Part shown: piece after piece, positions 22,303 to 32,207 of the stretch
Numbering within the stretch: position 1 is the first letter of the stretch
Layout: the number at the start of each line of letters is the position of its first letter
DNA from: Xanthoparmelia taractica
Lineage: Eukaryota > Ascomycota > Lecanoromycetes > Lecanorales > Parmeliaceae
Direction of reading: 5' to 3'
DNA length: 32,282 bases
NCBI GenBank assembly: GCA_033085395.1
Contig: JANQBS010000369.1
Coordinates: 1-32,282, forward strand
Made by a program: the position numbers and the translations under genes
Notes under the pieces: model-generated
Told to the model about the DNA's origin: nothing
Databases searched by the model: none
What the model saw: only the letters and a program-made list of their open reading frames with translations

Positions 22303-22485
22303 TGTTACGAGTGTAACGACCACATAGGCTTGCAACACCAAGTCGGCTTATCTTCCCAATCGGGACTAGCCTCTATAGGCCTTGGCGTCCCTTATAGATA
22401 TTTCTTTCTAGATAGATAGTTTCTCCTTAGACTTAATTTATTCGTTATATATTATTATTAACTTAATCTAATTGCAGTTCTAATA
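22303..22485 (+). repeat. 5' LTR of element D
   Basis: Begins TGTTACGAGTGTAACG and ends TTCTAATA (CA mutated to TA). Comparing it with the 3' LTR I count about 23 differences in 183 bp, all of them transitions and no indels. That is the mark of RIP rather than ordinary drift. The start of the LTR keeps CpA and TpG well. Confidence 0.9.
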
Positions 22486-25400
22486 TTAAATTTAAGTCTT
22501 ATTTTCTTATTACGCTCGTAAGACGTGCGAGCTAAAAGAATTCGTTTATAATATAATCGACGACTTCGAAAGATATTAACACGTATTATTTTAGAATTAA
22601 TATCTTTTAAATTATACGAACGTATTATTAGAAGATCTAAATTATACGAAATTATTAAAGGCTCGTAAGCAAGCGAGATTAAAGAAATTATAGCAAGATA
22701 GCTCTTAAACTATACGAAGTGTTTTCCCCTCTCTTCTTCTCTTAATTAAATATTAATAGCGTATTATAATTAAAATTAACTTATATTAATTATTTAGACG
22801 GATTAAAGAACTATATCTTAACGACTCTTAATCTTTACGGGGTATCGAACGATTAAGAAACGAATATATACGTCTTTCGCAAAGAATCTTATTATGAAAT
22901 TAATATAATCTTAACATCTACTTAACACTTCGATTTAACACTTAATTTCACGGCGCGACTATAAGTCACGCGATTAATCTATCGATTAATATACTCTAAA
23001 TATATTTTTAACACGATTTAATTATTTTATTATTAATTAATATAATAATTAAAATCGTATATATTCGCTAATAAGAGTTATTTATATAACTTATTTCTCG
23101 ACGCCTCGCACTAATAAAGCGTTCTCTAAAGTCTATCCGTCTATAAATATACTTTATTTAAATAATTATTACTTATATTATAATCGACCTAAAGTAATTA
23201 CTATAATTTTAGCTAAATTCGTTCTTGTTATATTAATTTTAATTTCGATTCGAGCGAATTTTATAGAAAAAAGTAATTTTAATTAAAAGATCGAAGAAAA
23301 CTATTACTTTCTTATAAAATCGGACGATATCTTAATATTACACACTTAATGATTTATTTATAGTCTCTATAGAATATCTCGTAATACGAAATAGAGCGCG
23401 AAAGACTCTTAGATAAATATCGATTTTATAATTTATTCTACGCTATCTTCTAATTTAGAACATTATCTTAAAAATACTCTAAATTAATAACTATCTATAT
23501 TATTTAAAAATATCTTTCGCGCGTCTAAGAATTTTATCTTCGTTTAAGATATAATTACTTAAAAATAGCTAATCTAATAAATTAATACGAACTCTAAAGA
23601 ATTCTTAATTATCTTAAATAAGCTTCGCGAATAATATAATCTCGAGATAAAAGTTATTTATTTATATGATTTCTTATTTAAAGAAACTTCGAATTATAAA
23701 TAAAAATATAATAAAAAATAAGAGAAGAAGAAAAAATTTAGAATCGCTTTCGATTAAATTCAAATAACTTATAATTATTTATAATAATAAATATAAAATC
23801 TTTAATATTAACTTCAAAGATCTTATAAGAGATCTATTAATTCGATATAGATTTAAATCTTAATTAGACGCTTTAAAAAGTTTTTTTATTCTTTAATATT
23901 AATTAATAATAAAGAATCTTAATAAAATAATTAACTTTGTTAAATATTTAATAAATTAAAGATTAATTAAGATTATTTCGATAATAAGATAGCTAGAATC
24001 GCTTACGTTAAGTCACGCATTAATAAGAAAGTCGTTAAAGTTATCTATATTTGATCTTATCGTTTAAGCTTCGATCTTATTAAATTATTAATAAACTCTT
24101 AAATAATTTATAAAAATTATTCGAAGACTCGAATTATAAAGTAAATAGAGTTTATAAATATAAGATTTTAAAGTAGAAAGATCTTTCGTTTAGCGACATT
24201 TATTAAAATTTTAAATATCTCGCTTTAAAATTAATATATTAAATAAAGTTTAACTTCGAAATATAAATAAAAAGCTCGTTTCTCGTCTTCGCACGATCTA
24301 GACTAACTTCTTTATTAAATTTATTATAATATTTATTTTAAAGTATTCTTAACTTAAATAAATAATAAATATTATATTATATATCAAAAAAAGATAATTA
24401 AAAAAATTAAGAAGATTATAAATAAGGTACGAATCTCTAAACGTATAACGTTTATCTTTAATTCTATAAATATCTTTTTTTCTTAAATAAATCTAATTTC
24501 TCGATACTTCTCTTTTGTCGCTATAAAGTAATAATAATAAAAGACTATTAAACATTAAAAAAATAATATCTATTATATTTATTATAAGAAAAGATATTTA
24601 TTATTCGTTTATTTAAAACGTCGATTTTCTTATCGAGTTAATAAGATAAAAGATTAGAATAAAGAGAATTTCGTGAAATCAAAGTCTAAATAATTTAATT
24701 CGAGAAATTTATAATTTTATTTATAATTACGAATTAAAATAAGATTTTACTCTTATATAATTTAAAAGAGACTTAACGTAAGTTATTTATATCGAAATCG
24801 TTTTTAATTTAAGAAAGCCTAACTTCTTCAAAGAAGATTTATTACGTTTAAATTTTTATCGATATAAAGATTATTAAATACGCGTTTATTAATAAACGTC
24901 TAATTTACGAGATTTATTAATTATTAGATATATAACTTATTTTTTTTATAAAGTCTAGATTAATTTAAGACTATAACGAGTAACTTAATAAAAAACTTAT
25001 TATTTATATTATATACTTAAATCTTATTCTTTCGAGATATAAAAAACTTATAATCTTAATACTTATAGCGAATTTAAGATAATATATTATTATTCTAAAT
25101 AAATTATAAATAAATCGCTTTAATATACTTTTAAATATAAATGATAATTTTATTCTCTTTTGAGATTATTTATTATAAACTTCTTTTATTTTTATTATTT
25201 ATTTCTTTATTAAATTAATATTTTTAATCGAGACTTTTAAATTAATTAAATCTTAATTAAAGATCTTTATTTACTTTTAATCTATATCTAAGAATTATTT
25301 ATTCTCTATTTATAATATCGCTACTATTCTCTTTACGATATTAATTAAATAAATAAAATACTTTAAAACTTAATTATTCGCGATATCGGTAAAAGATATT

Positions 25401-25780
25401 AATTAAGAAATAATATATAACGCTAAATCTAAAGTGAAAGAAATTAAGCTTTTTTTAATAGAGACTATTAATTAGAATCTAAATAACGTTAAGAAGTAAC
25501 TTTCTTTTAAATATTATAAATATCTAGATATTTTTAATCGTTTTAAAGTCAATTAATTCTCTTCGTATCGTTTTTATAATTATAAAATCGAGTTTATTAA
25601 TAACTCTAAGCCGCTCTAAAGTCGAGTTTATTATATATCTTTATAAGCTTTAAAAGATTAAAGAATATCTAATAAATAATCTATTTAAGGACTTTATTAC
25701 TTTTAATAAAACTTTTTATTCGTTATTAATTCTATTTACTTTAAAAATTAATAATAATCTCCGTTTTTATATAGATTAAC
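22486..25780 (+). pseudogene. Gag and protease region of element D, unreadable
   Basis: This should hold the primer binding site, gag and protease of element D. Mutation is so heavy that I recognise no zinc knuckle or protease site. Some TpG/CpA-bearing islands remain (22660-22730 and near 22840-22990). The first bases after the LTR, TTAAATTTAAG, also resemble the flank after the 3' LTR, which adds a small doubt about the exact LTR end. Confidence 0.5.
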
Positions 25781-26492
25781 GAAAGTTAAATGCTATAATA
25801 AAATATAATTAATACATATTTTCTTTTATAGAGAAAGTTATTAATAAAATTAGAGAATATCGATATCTTACTCACCTAGATATTATCGTTATATTTAATA
25901 AGTTACGAATAAATCTCGATAATAAGAATTATACGATCTTTATTATAATTCTCGAAATCTATAAATATCGAATACTATTCTTTAAAATAAATAAATCGAG
26001 CACTTTTCAATAATACATTAATAATATTCTATTCGATTTTCTAAACGATTTCTATTAAGTCTATTTAAATAATATTTTTATTTATAATTAAACGAAGACG
26101 AAATATTAAAAGCACGTTAAATAAGTTTTTTAACGTCTACGAAAGACTAATTTATAAATTAATATTAAGAAATACAAATTCGATATAAAAGAAATTATAT
26201 TTTAGATATTATTATATTAGAAATTAATTTATAAATAAATTCTTATAAGATTAAAGTTATATTTAATTAAAATATCTTTATAAATTTAAAAGAGATTTAA
26301 GACTCTATAAAATTTATAAACTTTTATTAACGCTTTATTTATAAGTTTTTTAAATTAATTAGATCTTTAATTAATCTTACGAAAAAGAATATTTTCTTTA
26401 TTTAAAATAAAGTTTACGTTAAATTATTTAAAGATTTTAAAAAATATATAATTATTATTTTAATTTTATATTATTTTAATTTTAAATATTAG
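25781..26492 (+). pseudogene. Ty3/Gypsy reverse transcriptase relic (element D)
   Basis: One frame (25867-26088) reads THLDIIVIFNKLRINLDNK, then YTIFIIILEIYKYRILFFK, then NKSSTFQ, then NNILFDFLNDFY and YLNNIFIY at 26062-26085. This is the Gypsy RT series (LDLxxAFNRIRI...TxFxTxxGxYEYxVMPFGLTNAPATFQ...YLDDILIY). The catalytic YLDD is now YLNN. Only two stops (TAA, from CAA or CGA-like codons) occur in this 74-codon run, so the frame is easy to follow. RT would copy element RNA into DNA in the cytoplasmic particle. The thumb follows to about 26450. Confidence 0.9.
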
Positions 26493-26700
26493 ATTATTCT
26501 TAAGATCGATTTTTTTAATTATATATTAAAAGAAATCTTATTTTAATATAATAGCGATAAAGTTCTATATTCGATAATATTTTATAGTAAAATTATAATT
26601 TTAGCGAAATATAATTATTATATTTATAATAAAAAGTTATTAATAATTATTCGATACTTCGAATATTAGCGACTAAAATTAAAATATATTAAGTTATCTA
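26469..26700 (+). pseudogene. Ty3/Gypsy RNase H relic (element D)
   Basis: From 26493 the plus strand reads IILKIDFFNYILKEILF, then YNSDKVLYSIIFYSKIIIL, then KYNYYIYNKKLLIIIRYFEY, stop, RLKLKY. This is the RNase H series (ETDSSDYVxGGVLSQYDxDGxLxPVAFYSKxxxPAExNYxIYDKELLAIxRxFExWRPEL). Acidic residues and Trp have been lost through G-to-A changes. Its frame differs from that of the RT palm, so an indel lies between them. Confidence 0.85.
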
Positions 26701-26999
26701 TCTAAGAGTTTACTAATTATTAGATCTTAAAAATATTTATAAAAAATAAGAAGCTTACGCGTCGTTAAGCTCGCTATCTAGATATTCTATTTAAATTTAA
26801 TTTTTAAATTATCTTTTATACTAAAATAGTTAATAATAAGATCGACACTCTAATAAAAATATTATTATCTATTTTAGCGCATAAAGTTAATAAAAGAAGT
26901 TGATATTAATATTAAATAATACTCATCTCGAATCGTATTTAAATTTCAGTTATAAAGATTAAAGAAAGTCTATTTAAATAAATTTATAAGATTAATTAA

Positions 27000-27850
27000 A
27001 AAATCTTATATATAACGAATTTCGTAAAGCGATAGATTATAATTAAATTAATCTCTATAATTACACGCTAAGTAGATATCGTATTATTAATAAAGCACTC
27101 TTTAAGAATAAATTATTATAAATCTTAATTAAATTTTATATGAAGTTATTAAGAGAGATTTATAATTAATTTTTTAGCGATTACTTAAAAATACGAAGAA
27201 TAATTAACTTATTTCTACGTTATTACTATTAATCTAATTACGTCAAAACAATTAAATAATATATTTATAATTATTATTATTATTAACGTAATAAAGCCTT
27301 ACGAGATAAAATAAATAGATTATTAATATTATTCTTAATTTCTTAAGATCGTTAATAAGACGTTTCTATAAATTTTATTATCGATCTACTCTTATTAGAC
27401 GATTTTAACGTTATCTATATCTTTATATATTATTTTATAAAGAAATGTTATTACGTATTATATTATTAAGAAAATTATGATTATTTATTTAAGAAATTTA
27501 TTTAAATTCTTATATAAAATTTCTTTCGATTATATAAATTATTATAATCTCTTATATTAGATAGAAGTATATAATTTATATCTACGCTCTAGAAAAGTCT
27601 CTATAAACGACTACGTATTAATATTAACTTATTTATCGCTTATTATCTTGAAACGAATAATTAAATCGAGAGAACTAATTAAAATATAGAGCGAGATCTT
27701 CGTATTTATTATAATTATTTATAAAATAACTAAATTAAATACATTCTTATAATAAAATTTGATAATAATAATAATATCTTATTCGCTATATTCCTTACTT
27801 TCTTTTACTTTAATCGAGATTTTTATTCTTATATATTCTTTAATCGAGAT
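27000..27850 (+). pseudogene. Ty3/Gypsy integrase relic (element D), interrupted by MITE
   Basis: Around 27300-27440 the plus strand reads RDKINRLLILFLIS, stops, then DVSINFIIDLLLLDDFNVI: the first catalytic Asp region (SMDFIIDLPxS) with Asp now Asn. A second-Asp region can be read near 27560 (ILDRSI from xSDRGxQF). The zinc-binding start is eroded. Integrase would join the cDNA to the target. The reading is cut at 27850 by the 241-bp MITE, and a weak continuation follows from 28100. Frame differs from both RT and RNase H. Confidence 0.75.
27843..27850. repeat. Target site duplication ATCGAGAT, left copy
   Basis: ATCGAGAT stands directly before the TACGGG end of the MITE and again directly after its other end (28092-28099). 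It is 8 bp and fits the hAT pattern nTnnnnAn. Because the ends are TA-rich, the match could be stretched to 12 bp, but TA is present at all five ends of this family, so TA belongs to the element. Confidence 0.85.
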
Positions 27851-28091
27851 TACGGGTCGGAAAGGTATGGTATATTTGATGGTATGGGATATCCCATACT
27901 CCCATTGAGTTTTTAATAAATATATTACGTAATATTTTTTTATATTCTAAAAATACGTAAAAAGCTTAAGCGAACGCTTATATAGTTCTAAAATTCTATA
28001 AATAGATTAAAAAGATATAATTTTTAAAAAAAAGTTGAAAAAAAGTTGAAAACGACTATGTTCAACAGATACCACACCTTTCCGACCCGTA
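27851..28091 (+). mobile_element. 241-bp hAT-like MITE inserted in the integrase of element D
   Basis: The element has 23-bp terminal inverted repeats that begin TACGGGTCGGAAAGG, with one A/G difference between the two ends. The left end is the L type (shared with 1-74 and 7552 for about 40 bp); the right end is the R type (shared with 32208 for about 75 bp, nearly identical). The inside is too short for any transposase, so it is a deletion derivative that depended on a full element. An 18-bp perfect palindrome GTATGGGATATCCCATAC lies at 27882-27899. The R end has the unit CAACTTTTTTT twice (as inverse complement). It keeps CpA and TpG although the host element is heavily mutated: it came later, or was too short to be targeted. 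Confidence 0.85.
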
Positions 28092-28099
28092 ATCGAGAT

Positions 28100-28912
28100 T
28101 ATACTTTTTATAAGATTATACGCGAACGTCTATAAGTTTTAAGAATAAAAGATATTATAATTAGAATAAAGAAGATTCTAAAATTTAAATAATTATAATT
28201 AGAGAAAATACGTAGAATTATAAAGATATAGACGAATAAATATTATAAGGAGATTACTTACGATATAGACGATTATGTTTAATTATCGTTTAAAAAATTA
28301 AAATTAAACGCCCCTATAAGAATCTCGAAGATAAATAACTCGATTTATATAAAGTTCTTAAGCGAGTCGATATCTTATATTATTTAAAACTCTTTTATAG
28401 TATAAGAATTTATTTAATCTTTAATCTTAAGATACTTAGATTTATAATTATAGACTCTTTATCGAAATAAAAGCAAGATTCTCTTAGATTTATAATAATT
28501 AATAAAAAAAAGTCATAAGACGTAAACGATATATTAAACTTTAGGCGTTATTACGAGTAACTTTAATATAAAATTAAATAAATCGATTTAAATAGAGATA
28601 ATAATTAATATTATATAAATTAAGATAAGTTCAAAGACTTAAAGAAAGTAATAAATAAATTTCATAGATGATATTTTAATAAATCGCGCTAGGCTTAATA
28701 GAGAATCAAATTACGATTAATTTTTATTTATTATTTAAATCTATTCGCCAGTACTGCGATAGACTTAGCGGAGAAGCCCGACTCGATTAAGCTTCGAGTA
28801 AATCGAAACGCCTTATATCTCGTCTCTATATTAGCATATATTTCTTCTAAGCGTTTTAAATCGTTTCTATATACGAATACTATTCTTCTATAACGCTAAA
28901 ATATCGCTAGTC
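28100..28912 (+). pseudogene. 3' part of element D pol and tail
   Basis: By position this is the integrase C-terminus and the end of pol. A plus-strand frame after the MITE continues EIILFIRLYANVYKF and later REYVELQRYRRINII, loosely fitting integrase C-termini, but no chromodomain could be confirmed. A less mutated island around 28750-28850 precedes the polypurine tract. Confidence 0.5.
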
Positions 28913-28923
28913 GAGGAGGGGGA
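28913..28923 (+). other. Polypurine tract of element D
   Basis: GAGGAGGGGGA stands four bases before the 3' LTR. This is where second-strand DNA synthesis is primed in LTR retrotransposons, and it confirms the plus-strand orientation of element D. Confidence 0.85.
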
Positions 28924-28926
28924 TAA

Positions 28927-29109
28927 TATTACGAGTGTGACGATCACATAGGCCTGCAATATTAAGTTAGCTTATCTTCTTAATCGAGATTAGCCTCTAT
29001 AGGCCTTGGCGTCCCTTATAGATATTTCTTCCTAGATAGATAGTTTCTTCTTAGACTTAATTTATTCGTTACACACTATTATTAACTTGATCTGATTATA
29101 GTTCTAACA
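28927..29109 (+). repeat. 3' LTR of element D
   Basis: Begins TATTACGAGTGTGACG (TG now TA) and ends TTCTAACA with the CA intact. Same length as the 5' LTR (183 bp). TTAAA follows immediately at 29110-29114 as the second copy of the target site. Confidence 0.9.
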
Positions 29110-29500
29110 TTAAATTTAAAGTAGAATTCGATATAGAATTCGAATTAAAATTAATAAAATTCGTGATCGTTGAATTGCTAGAATTAGAGTTAATAACGAG
29201 AGAATTTCTAATAGAAGAATTATTAATAATAGAAGAATTTTTAATAGAAGAATTATTAGTAATAAAACTTTTTAAAGATAAAGAACGTGATATATCGCTA
29301 GTAGAAGAAGATTCTCTTAGTCTTTTTAATAACTAAATTTTAGTCTTAAATCTAATTAGAGTAATCTTAAAAATCGATCGATTAAGTGCTTAGTTAATAG
29401 ATTAATTTAATTTCTCAATAGATATAGAACGAGCTCTTACACGTGCGTTACGAGCTAATAAAGTTACTTCTTTTACAATCTTTGAAGACCTGAAATTAAT
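29110..29500 (-). pseudogene. Gag N-terminus of element C, cut off by element D
   Basis: The minus strand reads KEVTLLARNARVRARSISIE, then KL and RIP stops, then LLKRLRESSSTSDISRSLSL, then an Asn/Ser-rich run (ITNNSSIKNSS, IINNSSIRNSL). Stops are TAA from CAA. The run carries a 33-bp tandem repeat at 29203-29268 (two units, 11 codons). It lies about 35-70 bp downstream of the LTR at 29534-29799, where gag should begin, and its core resumes at 22302 on the other side of element D. It supports element C being minus-strand. Confidence 0.65.
29203..29268 (-). repeat. 33-bp tandem repeat, two units, in gag N-terminus
   Basis: Units are 29203-29235 and 29236-29268; both begin AATTT(C/T)TAATAGAAG and encode Asn/Ser-rich residues on the minus strand. 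Same period as the repeat at 20608, but a different sequence. Confidence 0.7.
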
Positions 29501-29533
29501 TCTAATAATATCGATAATAAACTACTTAATATC

Positions 29534-29799
29534 TATCAGACCTAGCGCTGCATGCGTATTAGCGCCGACTACTCATGAATCTGGAGTTTATTGCGAGGTC
29601 AGGCGAGGTTCATGACCTAAGGCTTTGACGGGGCCTTGGCGATTATATATCGTCTTCGTATATCTTAGGGTTTTCGTATTCCTTAGAAATTAGTTCTATT
29701 AGAACTTAATATCTAATAAAGAAATTATTATCGTATCGATTATATATCTCTTATATTAATTAGATCGCTTGCTAAGCGCTAGCGAATTAATTTTTTATA
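29534..29799 (-). repeat. LTR copy 2 (5' LTR of element C)
   Basis: Full-length match to 13173-13428, same orientation, with one 10-bp length difference and many transitions. Coding of gag on the minus strand starts a short distance to its left, so this is the upstream LTR of a minus-strand element. Confidence 0.7.
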
Positions 29800-29857
29800 A
29801 TTCTAATTTCTCTATCTTTTATAGAAAGAGACTTATCGTTATTATAATATCGAATTC
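29800..29857. other. 58-bp spacer between two head-to-head LTRs
   Basis: A short AT-rich spacer separating LTR copy 2 from its inverted copy. It shows no LTR similarity and no clear target duplication. Confidence 0.5.
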
Positions 29858-30125
29858 TATAAGGGGTTGGTTCGCTGGCGCTCAGCAAGCGACCCTAATC
29901 AATATAAGAGACGTATAGTCGATACGATGGTGATTTCTTTATTAGGTACTAAGTTCTAATAGAACTAATTTCTAAGGAACATGAAAATCCTAGGATATGC
30001 GAAGAGGACATATAACCGTCAAGGCCCCGTTAAGGTCTTAGGTTATAGACCTCGTTATAACCCCGCAATAAACCTTAGATTTATAAGTAATCGACGCTAA
30101 TGCGTATATAGCGCTAGATCTAATA
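29858..30125 (+). repeat. LTR copy 3, inverted relative to copies 1 and 2
   Basis: The inverse complement of this stretch matches 29534-29799 end to end, including the terminal TTATA and TATTAGATC. It is the least mutated copy at its AAGGGGTTGG end. The DNA to its right (30126-30160) includes a run whose inverse complement is purine-rich (CTGGGGGATTAGAG and GGCGGAAGA), which could be a polypurine tract of another element read on the minus strand, or chance. It could be a solo LTR or the edge of another copy extending right. Confidence 0.75.
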
Positions 30126-31329
30126 ATTATCTTCCGCCTTAGACTCTAATCCCCCAGATACTATTTAATATAATATTCTTATTACGCAATACAAAAAATC
30201 TTCAAATCTCGTAGAAAATAAGAAAAAGTACTCGTAAATAATATCGCTTTTATAATATTAACTTTCATTATTAACAATAAAAGATACGCGCTATAGACGC
30301 GCGTTAATGCTATTACACACACAACGTTCACTAATTATAATTAACTCGATTCTATTATATCAATCTTAACACGCAATACGAACTTCTTTATAATACGATA
30401 ATTTTAATAATACTCTTCGAGCATCAACACTTAACTCGATATATTATAACTAGTTCTACTATTTATAAACTAATAGTAACGTAATCGCTAAGTATACGTA
30501 GAAGACTTATTAAAAAACCTTAATCCCTTTAAATAATAAAAAAAAAGAGTTTTTCTAATACGCTATCGTCTCTATAGCATAAGATTAATATATTTATAGC
30601 AAACGATATACATTATTAGTAGTTTATTAAAGAATTTCTCAAACCCTTTTCATAGGCGCGTAGAAGAAGTTCTCCTACACGCGATATCGTTCCTATAGCG
30701 CATATTGCTACTACCCTAAAACACATATATTATACATTATTCACTCTAACCCTTAGCGGGCTATTATTAAATAATTAATAGTCACGCTTCTACGTCTCTT
30801 TATAGAACTATTCTAGCTTCTATAATAGAAGAGCGTAGAACTAATTTATTATTTTGTTAATAGCGATATTAATAATACGGCGATCCGATTAATTAGAATT
30901 ACTAGAAAAACTTTATCGACGATATATTAGCGACGATATCGTAAGTGACAATTACTAGCGTCTTTTAATATTAATAAATTTATCTTCGCTTTCTTAAAAC
31001 TTTTCTCTTCTTTATAATATCTAATATACTCTCTATAAGTTCTTGCTCTAACGCTATAATATGGCCCTTAAATATATTAATACTAACGTATTACTAGTTA
31101 ACTCTTATTATCACGACTTTTTCTATCTCTCTTTATTGTAAGTATTATTAAACTCTTCTATCGTTACGCTAATATTAATATATATTAATACTTAAAATAG
31201 CTCACATAACAACAACAATAATAAAAATAAGTCCCTTGGCGCTTCGTTATCGCATACTAATATAAGATAATATCTACTCTTTCTTATCGTCGATACTTTA
31301 TTAATTTTTATAATTTTTATATTAAAGAT
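30126..31329. other. Relic DNA mutated mainly on the minus strand
   Basis: No protein family is recognised. The mutation pattern is the mirror of 2701-4918: in 30181-30480 I count 16 CpA against 1 TpG. Here plus-strand cytosines survive and the minus-strand ones have been changed. Isolated islands of higher GC (30650-30720, 30880-30960) are present. It may be part of an element that starts at LTR copy 3. Confidence 0.4.
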
Positions 31330-31399
31330 AAATTTTCGCTTTATTTTTATTATAAGAGCGCTAAAAAGAGAATTCGAGATTATATAAAGATTTTATCTT

Positions 31400-31790
31400 T
31401 CCTTTATAAAAAGATTAAAAAAGCTCTTCGTTGAGTTCGTTGAGTCCTTAAAATTATAGCGTCGATACGTCGTAATCGAGCGTATATTAATTATAAGATT
31501 ACTTAGTTTTGTAAGAAATAGAGTCTAATTATAATTATTAATAATTAAGTAATTACTATTATTATAAATCTTTAACGCGATCTTTAGATCGCGAAGAAAA
31601 AACTCGAGACGACGTATAAGCGCGTTAAGAAGCTTAAGAATTATAATAAGCTTTTTTAAGAGAAGATAGATAGTATAAACGCTTATAAAACGAAGTTAAG
31701 AGAAATCGCCTCTAATAAGAATAATATTAAATAAGCGAACTTCTTGAATAAGGATTCCTCTAAGAATTCTTTTCTATCGAATAAGAATCT
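31400..31790 (+). pseudogene. Possible relic of a coiled-coil protein often found near fungal transposons
   Basis: A plus-strand frame reads IAKKKLETTYKRVKKLKNYN near 31600, then KLF, a stop, EKIDSINAYKTKLREIASNK and ANFLNKDSSKNS. The run is Lys/Glu/Leu-rich with heptad-like spacing, as in a coiled coil. It loosely resembles multi-copy fungal repeat proteins with such a tail, but I cannot name a family. Stops at TAA break it. Confidence is low; it may be ordinary relic sequence. Confidence 0.25.
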
Positions 31791-32207
31791 CACTTAAAAT
31801 TCTCTTTTTTATTGATCTCTATTACTACGATAGAGATTTTTTTTTTTTTTAATTTAACGTATAGCGAGCTAAGTAAACTTAATCGCACTCTTTTATAATA
31901 CGCATTAAGCGTTTCTCTAATAAATTATATCTATAGTAATATACACTCTAATTTAATGCGATATATTCTTAATATAGTATTACTTAAATAGATAGCTAGA
32001 CAATAAATTTTAATTATAAATCTTGCCTTTAATTAAATAACTATACTAGTAAGTATAAAGAGTACGTTTATAATTACTTAATATACTAAAATAGTTATTA
32101 TATTTACTTTCGTTTTTGACGTCTTCGCTTACTTAATAACGATTATTAGCCTAATTAAATAGCTTCCTTATCTAATACTTAATGCTTTCGCTTATTAACC
32201 TCTCGCG
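31791..32207. other. Eroded stretch with a 12-base poly-T run, nothing else seen
   Basis: AT-rich with a poly-T run at about 31839-31850. Slightly more CpA than average. It is the target DNA before the hAT-like end at 32208. Confidence 0.4.

Larger units (their letters stand above)
22303..29109 (+). mobile_element. Element D: plus-strand Ty3/Gypsy retrotransposon with 183-bp LTRs, nested in element C
   Basis: Two direct 183-bp LTRs (22303-22485, 28927-29109) begin TGTTACGAG (TATTACGAG in the 3' copy) and end TAATA/TAACA. They are flanked by TTAAA on both sides. Inside, on the plus strand, come an unreadable gag, then RT, RNase H and integrase, and a polypurine tract just before the 3' LTR. 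The total is 6.8 kb including a 241-bp MITE. The domain order RT-RNase H-integrase makes it Ty3/Gypsy. The three readable domains fall in different frames, so indels as well as point mutations have broken it. Confidence 0.9.
13173..29799 (-). mobile_element. Element C: minus-strand Ty3/Gypsy chromovirus-type retrotransposon, interrupted by element D
   Basis: Two direct copies of a ~260-bp LTR bound this region (13173-13428 and 29534-29799). Between them, on the minus strand and in proper order from right to left, are gag N-terminus, gag core, protease linker, RT, RNase H, integrase and chromodomain. This is the Ty3/Gypsy order. Removing the inserted element D leaves about 9.8 kb, which is long; a tandem duplication of the 3' end explains about 1.2 kb. 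I could not find a matching 5-bp target duplication (left flank TTATA, right flank ATTCT), so pairing the two LTRs is an inference from orientation and content. Confidence 0.65.

Noticed and set aside
7552..28091. A 20-kb hAT-like element from the L end at 7552 to the R end at 28091
   Set aside because: The R end at 28091 pairs with the L end at 27851 through a perfect 8-bp duplication. The flank at 7552 (ATAGCAAG) does not match ATCGAGAT.
27839..28103. A 10- to 12-bp duplication (Mutator-like) at the MITE
   Set aside because: Longer matches arise only if TA is counted as target. TA is present at all five ends of the family, so it belongs to the element and the duplication is 8 bp.
30126..30165. 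Purine-rich run next to LTR copy 3 as a definite polypurine tract
   Set aside because: It would make copy 3 a 3' LTR on the minus strand, against the orientation supported by gag beside copy 2. The run is interrupted and may be chance.
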